Shown: piece by piece, positions 49,640 to 56,941 of the stretch
Numbering within the stretch: the stretch's first letter is position 1
Layout: every line of letters starts with the position of its first letter
DNA from: Verrucomicrobiota bacterium
GTDB lineage: Bacteria > Verrucomicrobiota > Verrucomicrobiia > Opitutales > Intestinicryptomonadaceae
Direction: 5' to 3'
Length of the DNA stretch: 64,000 bases
Assembly (NCBI GenBank): GCA_023450935.1
Contig: JAEXGH010000023.1
Coordinates: 1 to 64,000 of the forward strand
The notes under the pieces: generated by a model
Seen by the model: the letters and a program-made list of their open reading frames with translations, nothing else
Databases searched by the model: none
What the model was told of the DNA's origin: nothing
Position numbers and translations under genes: made by a program

Positions 49640-49982
49640 CAAAAAAATTCTCCCCGCTGTATTCTACAATAAACGCATTTTCTTTCGCAAAAGTTTCCGA
49701 TAAGTGTAAGACAAATTGTGTCGTTTAGGCAACCCCATTTTTACATTTTTTACACGCCGCACACCGGCGTTTTTATATGCCGTGCACCGGCGCAAATTGG
49801 CTAAAGCCAATATTGCTTTGCTTTGGGCTATAGTCAAAGGCATAGATTGGCGTAGCAATACCGTTTTACTTTAACAAATGTTCAAAGCGGAATCGGCATA
49901 GCCAATCCGCCCCGTTTTCGAAAAACTAAAAAATTAAAAAATTTAGTTGATTTTTTGCGAATGTAGCATAGGTTCGGTCTCT
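49640..49982. other. Repeat-containing region between gspD and small lipoprotein
   Basis: No gene is seen; a 64-codon minus-strand frame (49664-49858) is a palindrome product. It contains the hairpin ACGCCG/CGGCGT (49754-49770), a related GCCGTGCACCGGC copy just after it, TTGGC-taaa-GCCAA (49796-49809) and the repeat copy C. The AT-rich end (49920-49982) presumably holds the promoter of the lipoprotein gene. Confidence 0.6.
49827..49920. repeat. Composite palindromic intergenic repeat, copy C
   Basis: A diverged module 1 (TCAAAGG...GCAATACCG, 49833-49862) is followed by module 2 with GCGGAATCGGC-ata-GCCAATCCGC (49887-49910), again with CTTTAAC on the left, as in copies A and B. Confidence 0.65.
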
Positions 49983-50240
49983 ATGAAACCTCGTAAATTA
50001 GCAATTTTGTTTTCGGCAGTGTTGGCTTCCGTGTTTATGAGCGCATGCTCATCGAGCAATGACGCGGTTGCAGACAAGGGCTTCAACTTCCTCGGTTTGG
50101 TTAGCTACGAACCCGCAAGTTTTGCTCCCTCCGGCGAATACTCTTCGGTTATCAGAACCAAAGACGTGTTCGGTTGCACGCTGCCCTCGGGCGATAGAAC
50201 CCAGTTCCTCTGGGGGGCAATCGTTATTGAAGACTACTAA
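49983..50240 (+). CDS. Small lipoprotein of unknown function
   Basis: An 85-residue protein with lipobox (VFMSAC, Cys22) after a hydrophobic leader MKPRKLAILFSAVLASVFMS. The mature part is about 64 residues and contains no known motif. The ATG at 49983 is taken because the lead peptide starts there; the upstream in-frame part falls in AT-rich DNA. It ends with a strong terminator and is separate from coaX. Confidence 0.75.
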   Translation: MKPRKLAILFSAVLASVFMSACSSSNDAVADKGFNFLGLVSYEPASFAPSGEYSSVIRTKDVFGCTLPSGDRTQFLWGAIVIEDY

Positions 50241-50266
50241 TTCATACCCCAAGATGACTTTTTACC

Positions 50267-50305
50267 GCCTTCCCGCGATTTAGCATCGTCGGGGGGCTTT
50301 TTTTT
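50267..50305 (+). terminator. Intrinsic terminator of the small lipoprotein gene
   Basis: GCCTTCCC (50267-50274) pairs imperfectly with GGGGGGC (50291-50297), followed by eight or more T. The coaX start codon comes right after it (50308), so coaX must be expressed from read-through or from a start within this region. Confidence 0.7.
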
Positions 50306-50307
50306 GC

Positions 50308-51069
50308 ATGAAACTTTATTGCGTAGATATAGGTAATACCAGAACCCATTGCGCCGTGGTAGAGTCGGCGGGTGGACAACTGCGCGTGCTTGATTCTGCC
50401 GACTATAAAAGCGGGGATTTTGTCGGGATTTTTGAGAAACAACGTCTTTTCGAAACGTCGGGGGCGTGCGCCATCAGTTGGTGCTCGGTCGTGCCAGCGT
50501 ATTCGGCGGCGTTTAAGGCGGTGTCGGACCGAATTGACGCGTTCCAGTTGACGTGCAGAACTTCGCCAATGGAAATCGACATACGCGAGCCCGAGCAGCT
50601 CGGGCAGGACAGAATTGCCGACGCAGTCGGCGCGGGATATTTGCTGAGTCCGCCGTATATCGTGGTCGATATGGGCACGGCGGTTACCATTGATTTGGTC
50701 GATGCGCGCGGACGCTATGCGGGCGGGGCAATCGCTCCCGGAATGAACGCGTTTGCGTCGTATTTGGGCGAGCGCGCGGCGCAGTTGCCGTCGATAAATC
50801 TCGCCGACGCCGATTGTTCGCTTTGCATAGGGAAAGATACGGTGGAGGCGATGTATGTGGGGTGCGCAAAGGGCTTTTGCAAGCTTGTAGACGGCATTAT
50901 CGCCGACATAGCCGACGAGTATTTCGGCGGGGAAAATATCGCCCAAAAGACGATTTTCACGGGCGGAAGCGTTCGGTTGCTCCCTCAAAAGTGGCTCGGC
51001 GACAGGTTGGTGAATGCAAATTTGGCGCATTTAGGGCTTGCAATGGCGTTTATGAAAAACAGATTTTAA
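50308..51069 (+). CDS. coaX: Type III pantothenate kinase
   Basis: CoaX phosphorylates pantothenate, the first committed step of coenzyme A synthesis, using an ASKHA fold. The 253-residue protein has the phosphate motif DIGNTRT (7-13), the GQDRIADAVGA segment (about 95-105), DMGTAVTIDLV (about 119-129) and GGAIAPGM. These distinguish type III from CoaA and type II enzymes. The ATG follows only a few bases after the T-tract of the preceding terminator. Four bases separate it from the next TPR gene. Confidence 0.95.
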   Translation: MKLYCVDIGNTRTHCAVVESAGGQLRVLDSADYKSGDFVGIFEKQRLFETSGACAISWCSVVPAYSAAFKAVSDRIDAFQLTCRTSPMEIDIREPEQLGQDRIADAVGAGYLLSPPYIVVDMGTAVTIDLVDARGRYAGGAIAPGMNAFASYLGERAAQLPSINLADADCSLCIGKDTVEAMYVGCAKGFCKLVDGIIADIADEYFGGENIAQKTIFTGGSVRLLPQKWLGDRLVNANLAHLGLAMAFMKNRF

Positions 51070-51073
51070 CGTT

Positions 51074-52261
51074 ATGAAAAAAATATTGATTTTGATTTCG
51101 GCGGTTTTTGCGGCGTCGCTTTTGGGCGCGGACGTCCAAAAAACGCCAGATTTGCTGAAAAACACGGAGTTGTTCGACAACGTAGAAATGTTCGAGGCGC
51201 GGAGTATTTATACCGACCAAAAAGCGAACACGCAGCTGCTTAAAAAATACGCGGCCGACCCAAAAGCCTTCAAGGATTCGCAGCTGTTCCCGATTGCAAT
51301 CTGCCTGCTTACAACGCGCGATTTCCGCAGCGCAATAGACGTTCTCGAGAAACTCGACAGGGCAAAGCCGAACAATGTAGCGGTGTTGCGCACGCTCGGC
51401 AGCGTCTATTTCCTCGCCCGCGACATGGACAAGGCGGTTGCGGTATATAAAAAGGCAGTGGATTTGGGCGACAAACCCTCGGTTGTATACTGTTGCAGCG
51501 CGTTGGCGATGTCGGGGAAAACGGCGGAAATAGGGAAGTATGTTCCGCAGCTTAAGGAGTTGGCCGCATCTAATTTGGAGGCGTTGAACTTGCTTGTATC
51601 CTACGCCATACGCGGCAAAGATGCTTCGGCGGAGGCGGCGGTAAAGGCAGCGCAGGAGAAAATGGACGCGCGCAAAGTTCTGAGGTCGGCAACGCCCGAA
51701 ACAATGCGCCTTACAATGCGTCTTTATGCGGAAAAACCGTCTTTGTGGACCGCGCGCGCGCTGGTTGTTCCCGCACGCGCCGCGGCTTTGTTCGAACAGT
51801 GGCCGCTTGCCCTTGACTGCTACGGAAAAGTGCTGGAACAAAATCCCGCCGATACGCTCGCGCTGCGCGGAATGGGGCTTGTAAACTACCGTCTCGGGGA
51901 CGTCGGCGCAGCCGCCGAATCAATCAAGAAGGCGTTCGACAACGGCGACAAAGACGCGGCAATAGACGGCGTGGAGCTGTTTTTGCTCTCGAAATACAAA
52001 TTCGTGTGGGATATGTTCGCGGATAAGTTCGACGTGTCGAAGGCTTCGCCCGATGTCCGCGCGGGGTTGCTTGAATACGCCTCGCAAAACGACGGCTGCG
52101 CCGATATGTTTTTCGACGCGCTTGAAGGCGACGGCGCGGATATCTTCTTTAAAAACACGCGGCTGCGCGATTTGGTTAGAAAAGCACTCGACAAATACGG
52201 TTCGGATTCGCGTTCGAAGGCGGTCGCCGAACGTTGGTATAAGACGGGCGCGCAGTTGTAG
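51074..52261 (+). CDS. Exported tetratricopeptide-repeat protein
   Basis: A 395-residue protein with a signal peptide (MKKILILISAVFAASLLGA) and TPR-like helical pairs at about 68-180 (AIDVLEKLDRAKPNNVAVLRTLGSVYF) and 240-300 (ALDCYGKVLEQNPADTLALRGMGLVNYRLGD). Probably a periplasmic scaffold. No enzymatic motif. It follows coaX by four bases and precedes the HhH gene by one base, so the three are likely one operon, though no common process is evident. Confidence 0.82.
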   Translation: MKKILILISAVFAASLLGADVQKTPDLLKNTELFDNVEMFEARSIYTDQKANTQLLKKYAADPKAFKDSQLFPIAICLLTTRDFRSAIDVLEKLDRAKPNNVAVLRTLGSVYFLARDMDKAVAVYKKAVDLGDKPSVVYCCSALAMSGKTAEIGKYVPQLKELAASNLEALNLLVSYAIRGKDASAEAAVKAAQEKMDARKVLRSATPETMRLTMRLYAEKPSLWTARALVVPARAAALFEQWPLALDCYGKVLEQNPADTLALRGMGLVNYRLGDVGAAAESIKKAFDNGDKDAAIDGVELFLLSKYKFVWDMFADKFDVSKASPDVRAGLLEYASQNDGCADMFFDALEGDGADIFFKNTRLRDLVRKALDKYGSDSRSKAVAERWYKTGAQL

Positions 52262-52262
52262 T

Positions 52263-52502
52263 ATGGCACAGAAGAAGAAAAAGGTTGACTACGCCGCTCT
52301 TTCGAGTCCGTTTATGCGCATTCCGCATATGAACGTGCGTGCGGCGCGCGCGCTTATGGACATCGGAATCCGCGAAGTTTACGAGCTGCGCGGGCGCGAC
52401 CCGCAGTCGCTGCTTGCCGACTACGCGAAAATCAAGAAGCCCGACTCCGACTTCGCCGAAAAGTTCGCCGCGGCGGTCGATTTTGCCGACGCCCAGCAAT
52501 AG
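52263..52502 (+). CDS. Small helix-hairpin-helix-type protein
   Basis: A 79-residue protein. The central part IPHMNVRAARALMDIGIREVYELRGRDPQSLLADY resembles the helix-hairpin-helix domain of Cdd1/pathogenicity-locus-type proteins, which have a similar length. The basic N-terminus (MAQKKKKVDY) could bind nucleic acid. Function unknown. Start at 52263 directly follows the TPR stop; the frame is open further upstream inside the TPR gene. Confidence 0.75.
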   Translation: MAQKKKKVDYAALSSPFMRIPHMNVRAARALMDIGIREVYELRGRDPQSLLADYAKIKKPDSDFAEKFAAAVDFADAQQ

Positions 52503-52524
52503 CGTGCCGATTGGTTCGGACACA

Positions 52525-52557
52525 AAAAACCGCCGTTTTGGGTTGCGGCGGTTTTTT
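52525..52557. terminator. Bidirectional terminator between HhH gene and antiporter
   Basis: AACCGCC and GGCGGTT (52528-52553) form a stem with A6 on the left and T6 on the right, serving the plus-strand operon and the minus-strand antiporter gene. Confidence 0.88.
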
Positions 52558-52587
52558 CGATTCTGCGGGCGCATGTCGAATTTCGCG

Positions 52588-54021
52588 CTACGCCGTCCAA
52601 AAGAACACTGCGGCGGCTATGATTGTGGGCACGAGCGCGCCGAAGAACAGCAAAAGCGGCGAAATGGCGTCGTTGAAGAATTTTTTGATTATTGAAGCTC
52701 CCGCGAGGTTCGGGGCATTGGCAATCAACGTCAAGCCGCCGCCCGTAACCGCGCCCGCAACAATCATGTATTTCGCACTGTCGGAAAACGACGGCGCAAG
52801 CGTTGCAAGATACGTTATTGCGGCATTGTCGTTAAACGAAGTCAACACTATGCTTCCCAAGAAAATTGAAGTGTCTCCAAGACTTCCGAGTGTCGGGGCA
52901 ATCCACCACGCCTGAAAAGTGCCGTGGATAACAAGCGACGCCAGAAATATACACACAAGAAGCGGGCCCTCCACGCTGAACCTGTTTTGAAACGGCAGTG
53001 TTATCTTCATTAGTGCCAAGAACATAAAGAACAAAAATACAATCAGAATCGTGTAGTGCATAAGCAGAATGCTGCCAAGCAAAAAGCACAAGTGGCAAGC
53101 AACCAGCCAGTTGGGAGATTTTTCTTCGTCATTGGAATGCCCTTCGGCATCGCGTATTGCCTGCATTCGCTTGAATTCGTTTCTGAAAATCGTTCCGTAA
53201 AGCAGGATTGAAGCGGCAATTATAAGAGCCGACTTCCACGCAAAATGCGTGAACATAAATGTAAAATTCCAGTCCCACGGCTTCTTTACCATAAGCACGG
53301 GCGGAGCTGCGAACGGCGTGAGCGTTCCGCCTATTGAAATCGCCACAAGCAGCAATCCGAGTGTCGCGTATTTAAAACTTTTTGAGGGTTTGTAGCTGAA
53401 AAAGTGCTTTGCAAGCAGCACGGCGCAAATCGTGATTGCCGCGGGTTCGGTTATTAACGAACCCATCAGCGAACCCACAAACAGTATGCACGTCCACCAC
53501 GCAGCCACAGAGTGGCCTCCGAGCTTCGCCAAATGGGCGATTGAGTTCGAGGCGAAATTAACAATCGGGCGCGTCGCCGAAATGCTCATAATCACAAGCA
53601 CGAAAACCGGTTCGGCAAAACGTTCGTCTTGATACGCCATTTCGTGCAGAAAGTTCGTGAAGTTTTCCCAGCCGTAGTAGTATACATATCCCGCAAATAG
53701 CGGAATCAGCCAGATTGCAAACACTATCTCGACCTCGCTTAAAAAACGCAGAAAGCGGATTGCAACTTCGCGGAAATTGCTTGCGTGCTCCTTGTTGAAT
53801 TTGATTCTGTTTGAAAGGTATAAAAATTCCGCGTAAAAGAATGCATGTATGATGGAGAGGAAAAATAACGACGACGCGAACACGTTGAACGGATTTGCTT
53901 TAGCCGCCTCTTCCAACGCCTTTATCAACGATTCTCCGCCGTCCTGATTTTGCGCTCCCAACGCCGCGTTCGCCGCGACAATCGCCGCAAGATATATGAA
54001 TGCTTTCAGTGTTTTTCTCAT
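52588..54021 (-). CDS. Putative Na+/H+ antiporter (PF07399-like)
   Basis: A 477-residue membrane protein with a cleavable-type leader (MRKTLKAFIYLAAIVAANAALGA) and about eleven hydrophobic segments. Conserved stretches such as SISATRPIVNFASNSIAHLAKLGGHSVAAWW, LMGSLITEPAAITICAVLLAKHFF and TSFNDNAAITYLATLAPSF agree with the putative Na+/H+ antiporter family found in PVC bacteria and some others. It would exchange sodium for protons at the inner membrane. ATG 54021 is preferred over upstream 54090, which would add a charged N-terminus before the leader. Confidence 0.85.
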   Translation of the reverse strand: MRKTLKAFIYLAAIVAANAALGAQNQDGGESLIKALEEAAKANPFNVFASSLFFLSIIHAFFYAEFLYLSNRIKFNKEHASNFREVAIRFLRFLSEVEIVFAIWLIPLFAGYVYYYGWENFTNFLHEMAYQDERFAEPVFVLVIMSISATRPIVNFASNSIAHLAKLGGHSVAAWWTCILFVGSLMGSLITEPAAITICAVLLAKHFFSYKPSKSFKYATLGLLLVAISIGGTLTPFAAPPVLMVKKPWDWNFTFMFTHFAWKSALIIAASILLYGTIFRNEFKRMQAIRDAEGHSNDEEKSPNWLVACHLCFLLGSILLMHYTILIVFLFFMFLALMKITLPFQNRFSVEGPLLVCIFLASLVIHGTFQAWWIAPTLGSLGDTSIFLGSIVLTSFNDNAAITYLATLAPSFSDSAKYMIVAGAVTGGGLTLIANAPNLAGASIIKKFFNDAISPLLLFFGALVPTIIAAAVFFWTA

Positions 54022-54561
54022 CGCGTTTGTTGATTTAAAGCTTCTCTTTGTGTCAGTTTTGCATTTTTCATCAAGGAAAATCGGAAACAAAACGCGTTTT
54101 TATACAAAATTGGACATTTTTTTGCTTGAATTACATTAAAAAGCGAATTTTTCAACAAAAAGCCAATTCTTCGCCTTAATCAATAAATTTGTTTTCAGCT
54201 GTCTATTTGGGGTAGTTTTGGGACTTATCCGAAAATTGCAACGCGCACGTTTCTTTTCTTTCCGCTCATGAAAAATGCACGCTCAGGCTCGGGCAATTGC
54301 TCTAATAAAACGCGCGCAGGCAAAAATAAAAAGGGAAAGATATGAGCCGGCGCGCGGTGTGCGGCGGGCGGCGCGGTGTTCCAGTGGGACAGGCGTGTGG
54401 CGCGCAGAGTCAAAATGTCCCACTTTTCGGGCAAAAAATACGCTTTATCGGCGGACACAAAAGCCGATTTCTTTGTAATTATCTTATATGTAGCATGTAA
54501 ATGACGAAATAGAAAAGTGGCATAGATATTGCTAAAGCAGAAAGCAAAAGGAATAAACATT
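54022..54561. other. Long upstream region of dnaK
   Basis: About 540 bases without a gene. The left part is AT-rich. Two hairpins lie upstream of dnaK: AGTGGGACA/TGTCCCACT (54383-54391 with 54416-54424, followed by TTTT) and ATCGGC/GCCGAT (54447-54452 with 54463-54468). The sigma-54-type promoter is at 54518-54533. No CIRCE element (TTAGCACTC-N9-GAGTGCTAA) was found. A small RNA ending at the first hairpin is conceivable but unsupported. Confidence 0.6.
54518..54533 (+). promoter_or_regulatory. Sigma-54-type promoter of dnaK
   Basis: TGGCATAGATATTGCT matches the -24/-12 consensus TGGCACGNNNNTTGCW with exact spacing: GG at 54519-54520 and GC at 54531-54532. A start near 54544 would give an 18-base leader containing AAAAGGAAT before the dnaK ATG. 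No sigma-32-like or CIRCE element is seen nearby. Confidence 0.55.
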
Positions 54562-56511
54562 ATGAGTAAGATATTAGGAATAGACTTGGGAACGACAAAC
54601 TCCTGCATGGCCGTTATGGAAGGCGGCGAAAGCACGGTTATCCCGAACAGGGAAGGCGCGAGAACAACTCCGTCGGTCGTTGCATTTACAAAAACGGGCG
54701 AAAGGCTCGTTGGTCAGGCGGCAAAACGTCAGGCTATTACGAACCCCGGCAACACGATATTTTCGGCGAAACGCCTTATCGGCAGAAAATTCTCCGAAGT
54801 TCAGGATATCGCCAAAGAGTTGCCCTACAAGGTAGTGGAAGGCGCGAACGGCGCGGCAATGATTGAGTGCGAAGTAGGCGGCAAGACGGAAACGTTTTCT
54901 CCGCAGCAGATTTCGGCAATCGTTCTGCAGCAGCTCAAAGCCGACGCGGAAGCATATTTGGGCGAAAAAATCACCGAGGCGGTCATCACCGTTCCCGCGT
55001 ATTTTAACGACTCCCAGCGTCAGGCAACAAAAGACGCGGGCACAATCGCGGGCTTGGAGGTAAAGCGTATCATCAACGAACCTACCGCGGCCTCGCTCGC
55101 ATACGGTTTGGACAAGAAAAACGACGAAACAATCGCCGTTTACGACTTGGGCGGCGGCACGTATGATATCTCCATTCTGGAAATCGGCGACGGCGTCTTC
55201 GAAGTCAAGGCCACTAACGGCGATACGCAGTTGGGCGGCGACAACTGGGATACCGCCATCATGAATTGGCTTATAGAAAACTTTAAGGCCGAGAACGGAA
55301 TCGATCTGCGCAACGACAAAATGGCGTTGCAGCGTTTGAAGGAGGAGTCCGAAAAGGCGAAGATTGCCCTTTCTACGGCGCAGTCTACCGACATCAATCT
55401 GCCGTTTATCACGGCCGACGCAACCGGTCCCAAACACTTGAACGTGACGCTTACGAGGGCGAAACTCGAACAGCTCACCGAAGACCTCATCAACCGCACG
55501 GTAAAGCCTTTTGAAGACTGCCTGCGCGACGCGGGTCTGAAAAAGGGCGACATTGACGAACTTGTTCTCGTCGGCGGTATGACGCGTATGCCCAAAGTGG
55601 TCGAGTTGGCGGACCGCCTTTCCGGCAAGGAAGCCCACAAGGGCGTAAATCCCGACGAAGTCGTAGCTTGCGGCGCGGCAATTCAGGGCGGCGTGTTGCA
55701 GGGCGATGTCCGCGACGTTCTGTTGCTCGACGTAACACCGCTTACGCTTTCAATCGAAACTGCGGGCGGCGTTTCAACCCCGATGATTGAGCGCAACACG
55801 ACAATCCCGAAGATGCAGTCGCAGGTGTTCTCGACATACGCCGACAACCAGACGGCGGTTGACATTCACGTTCTGCAGGGCGAGCGTCCGATGGCAAAAG
55901 ACAACAAGCTTATCGGCAACTTCCGCCTCGACGGTATTGCCCCCGCTCCGAGAGGTCTTCCGCAGATTGAAGTTACGTTCGATATCGACGCAAACGGCAT
56001 ATTGAATGTGAGCGCGAAAGACAAAAGCTCGGGCAAGGAGCAGAAAATTACAATTACAAATTCCGGCGGTTTGAGCAAGGAAGAGGTTGAAAAACTCCGC
56101 AAGGAGGCCGAACTGCACGCAGCCGAAGACGCGCTCCGCAAGGAGACTGTCGAAGCCCGCAACGAGCTTGACAATATGGTCTACGGCGTTGAAAAGCAGA
56201 TAAAGGAGGCCGGGGACAAGATTCCTGCCGACGCGAAATCTGCGCTTGAAGCGGAGATCGCCGAAAGCAAAAAAGTTCTCGACAAGCAGGATTCCTCGAA
56301 GGACGAATTGACTTCCGCCAAAGACAAACTCATGAAGGTTGTCGAGGCGAACGCCCAGAATTTGCAGGCGGCGGCGCAGGCAGCCGCAGGCGCGGCTCAG
56401 GCGGGCGCACAGTCCGCGGGCGGCGCGCAACAGTCGGCTTCGCCAAAGAACGGCAAAGACGGCTCGGTTGACGCCGACTTCGAAGTTGTAGACGACGACC
56501 CCAAGAAATAA
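54562..56511 (+). CDS. dnaK: Chaperone protein DnaK (Hsp70)
   Basis: DnaK is the ATP-driven Hsp70 chaperone. The 649-residue protein has the actin-like ATPase domain (about 1-385; GIDLGTTNSCMAVMEGG, VITVPAYFNDSQRQATKDAG, LGGGTYDISILE, VLVGGMTRMPKV), the linker VLLLDVTPLTLSIE, the substrate-binding domain (about 395-500) and the lid with a Gln/Ala/Gly-rich tail ending in DADFEVVDDDPKK. ATG 54562 fits MSKILGIDLGTT. GrpE and DnaJ genes are not adjacent. Upstream a sigma-54-type promoter stands in place of the usual heat-shock elements. Confidence 0.98.
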   Translation: MSKILGIDLGTTNSCMAVMEGGESTVIPNREGARTTPSVVAFTKTGERLVGQAAKRQAITNPGNTIFSAKRLIGRKFSEVQDIAKELPYKVVEGANGAAMIECEVGGKTETFSPQQISAIVLQQLKADAEAYLGEKITEAVITVPAYFNDSQRQATKDAGTIAGLEVKRIINEPTAASLAYGLDKKNDETIAVYDLGGGTYDISILEIGDGVFEVKATNGDTQLGGDNWDTAIMNWLIENFKAENGIDLRNDKMALQRLKEESEKAKIALSTAQSTDINLPFITADATGPKHLNVTLTRAKLEQLTEDLINRTVKPFEDCLRDAGLKKGDIDELVLVGGMTRMPKVVELADRLSGKEAHKGVNPDEVVACGAAIQGGVLQGDVRDVLLLDVTPLTLSIETAGGVSTPMIERNTTIPKMQSQVFSTYADNQTAVDIHVLQGERPMAKDNKLIGNFRLDGIAPAPRGLPQIEVTFDIDANGILNVSAKDKSSGKEQKITITNSGGLSKEEVEKLRKEAELHAAEDALRKETVEARNELDNMVYGVEKQIKEAGDKIPADAKSALEAEIAESKKVLDKQDSSKDELTSAKDKLMKVVEANAQNLQAAAQAAAGAAQAGAQSAGGAQQSASPKNGKDGSVDADFEVVDDDPKK

Positions 56512-56522
56512 TCAATTTCGGT

Positions 56523-56545
56523 TTGGCGCGTTTTTGCCGCGCCAA
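56523..56545 (+). terminator. Hairpin between dnaK and groES
   Basis: TTGGCGCG and CGCGCCAA form an 8-bp stem 12 bases after the dnaK stop. The following sequence GCCTTTTGC is weakly T-rich, so it may only partly terminate and could separate dnaK and groES expression levels. Confidence 0.6.
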
Positions 56546-56620
56546 GCCTTTTGCTTTCCCCGCGCAACCGCGGGCGGCAAACCTTTAACATAATCACAAT
56601 AAACATAGAAAGACATAGTT

Positions 56621-56917
56621 ATGGCAAAACCAAAAATCCAACCGTTGGGCGACAGAGTCCTGGTAAAACAAGCTGAAGAAAAAGAACAAATCAAGGGCGG
56701 AATCATAATTCCCGACGCCGCCAAAGAAAAGTCGCAGGAGGCTGAAGTAGTTGCAATAGGCAGCGGAAAGCTCGGCAGCGACGGCAAGCGCGTTGCGTTT
56801 GAAGTGAAAGTCGGCGACAGGGTTTTAATCTCCAAATACGGCGGCACTGAAGTAACCGTCGGCGACGAAAAATACGTCCTCCTCCGCGAAGACGACATCG
56901 TTGCAATCTTGAAATAA
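56621..56917 (+). CDS. groES: Co-chaperonin GroES
   Basis: A 98-residue GroES (Hsp10), the lid of the GroEL cage. The sequence PKIQPLGDRVLVKQAEEKEQ, GGIIIPDAAKEKSQEAEVVAIGSG (mobile loop, about 25-35) and the C-terminal YGGTEVTVGDEKYVLLREDDIVAIL are typical. It starts 109 bases after dnaK and is 24 bases from groEL, in an operon. No CIRCE site is visible. Confidence 0.98.
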   Translation: MAKPKIQPLGDRVLVKQAEEKEQIKGGIIIPDAAKEKSQEAEVVAIGSGKLGSDGKRVAFEVKVGDRVLISKYGGTEVTVGDEKYVLLREDDIVAILK

Positions 56918-56941
56918 TTACAAGGAAGGAACAACAATATT

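Noticed and set aside
49664..49858. A 64-codon minus-strand frame
   Set aside because: Falls in the repeat region and has no recognisable features.
54225..54635. A 136-codon minus-strand frame across the dnaK promoter
   Set aside because: It overlaps the start of dnaK, has no family-like sequence and no ribosome site.
56524..56538. Sigma-54-like TGGCGCG...TTGC upstream of groES
   Set aside because: It is part of the hairpin after dnaK; the match is a by-product of the stem.
54022..56620. CIRCE elements before dnaK or groES
   Set aside because: The TTAGCACTC-N9-GAGTGCTAA pattern is not present.
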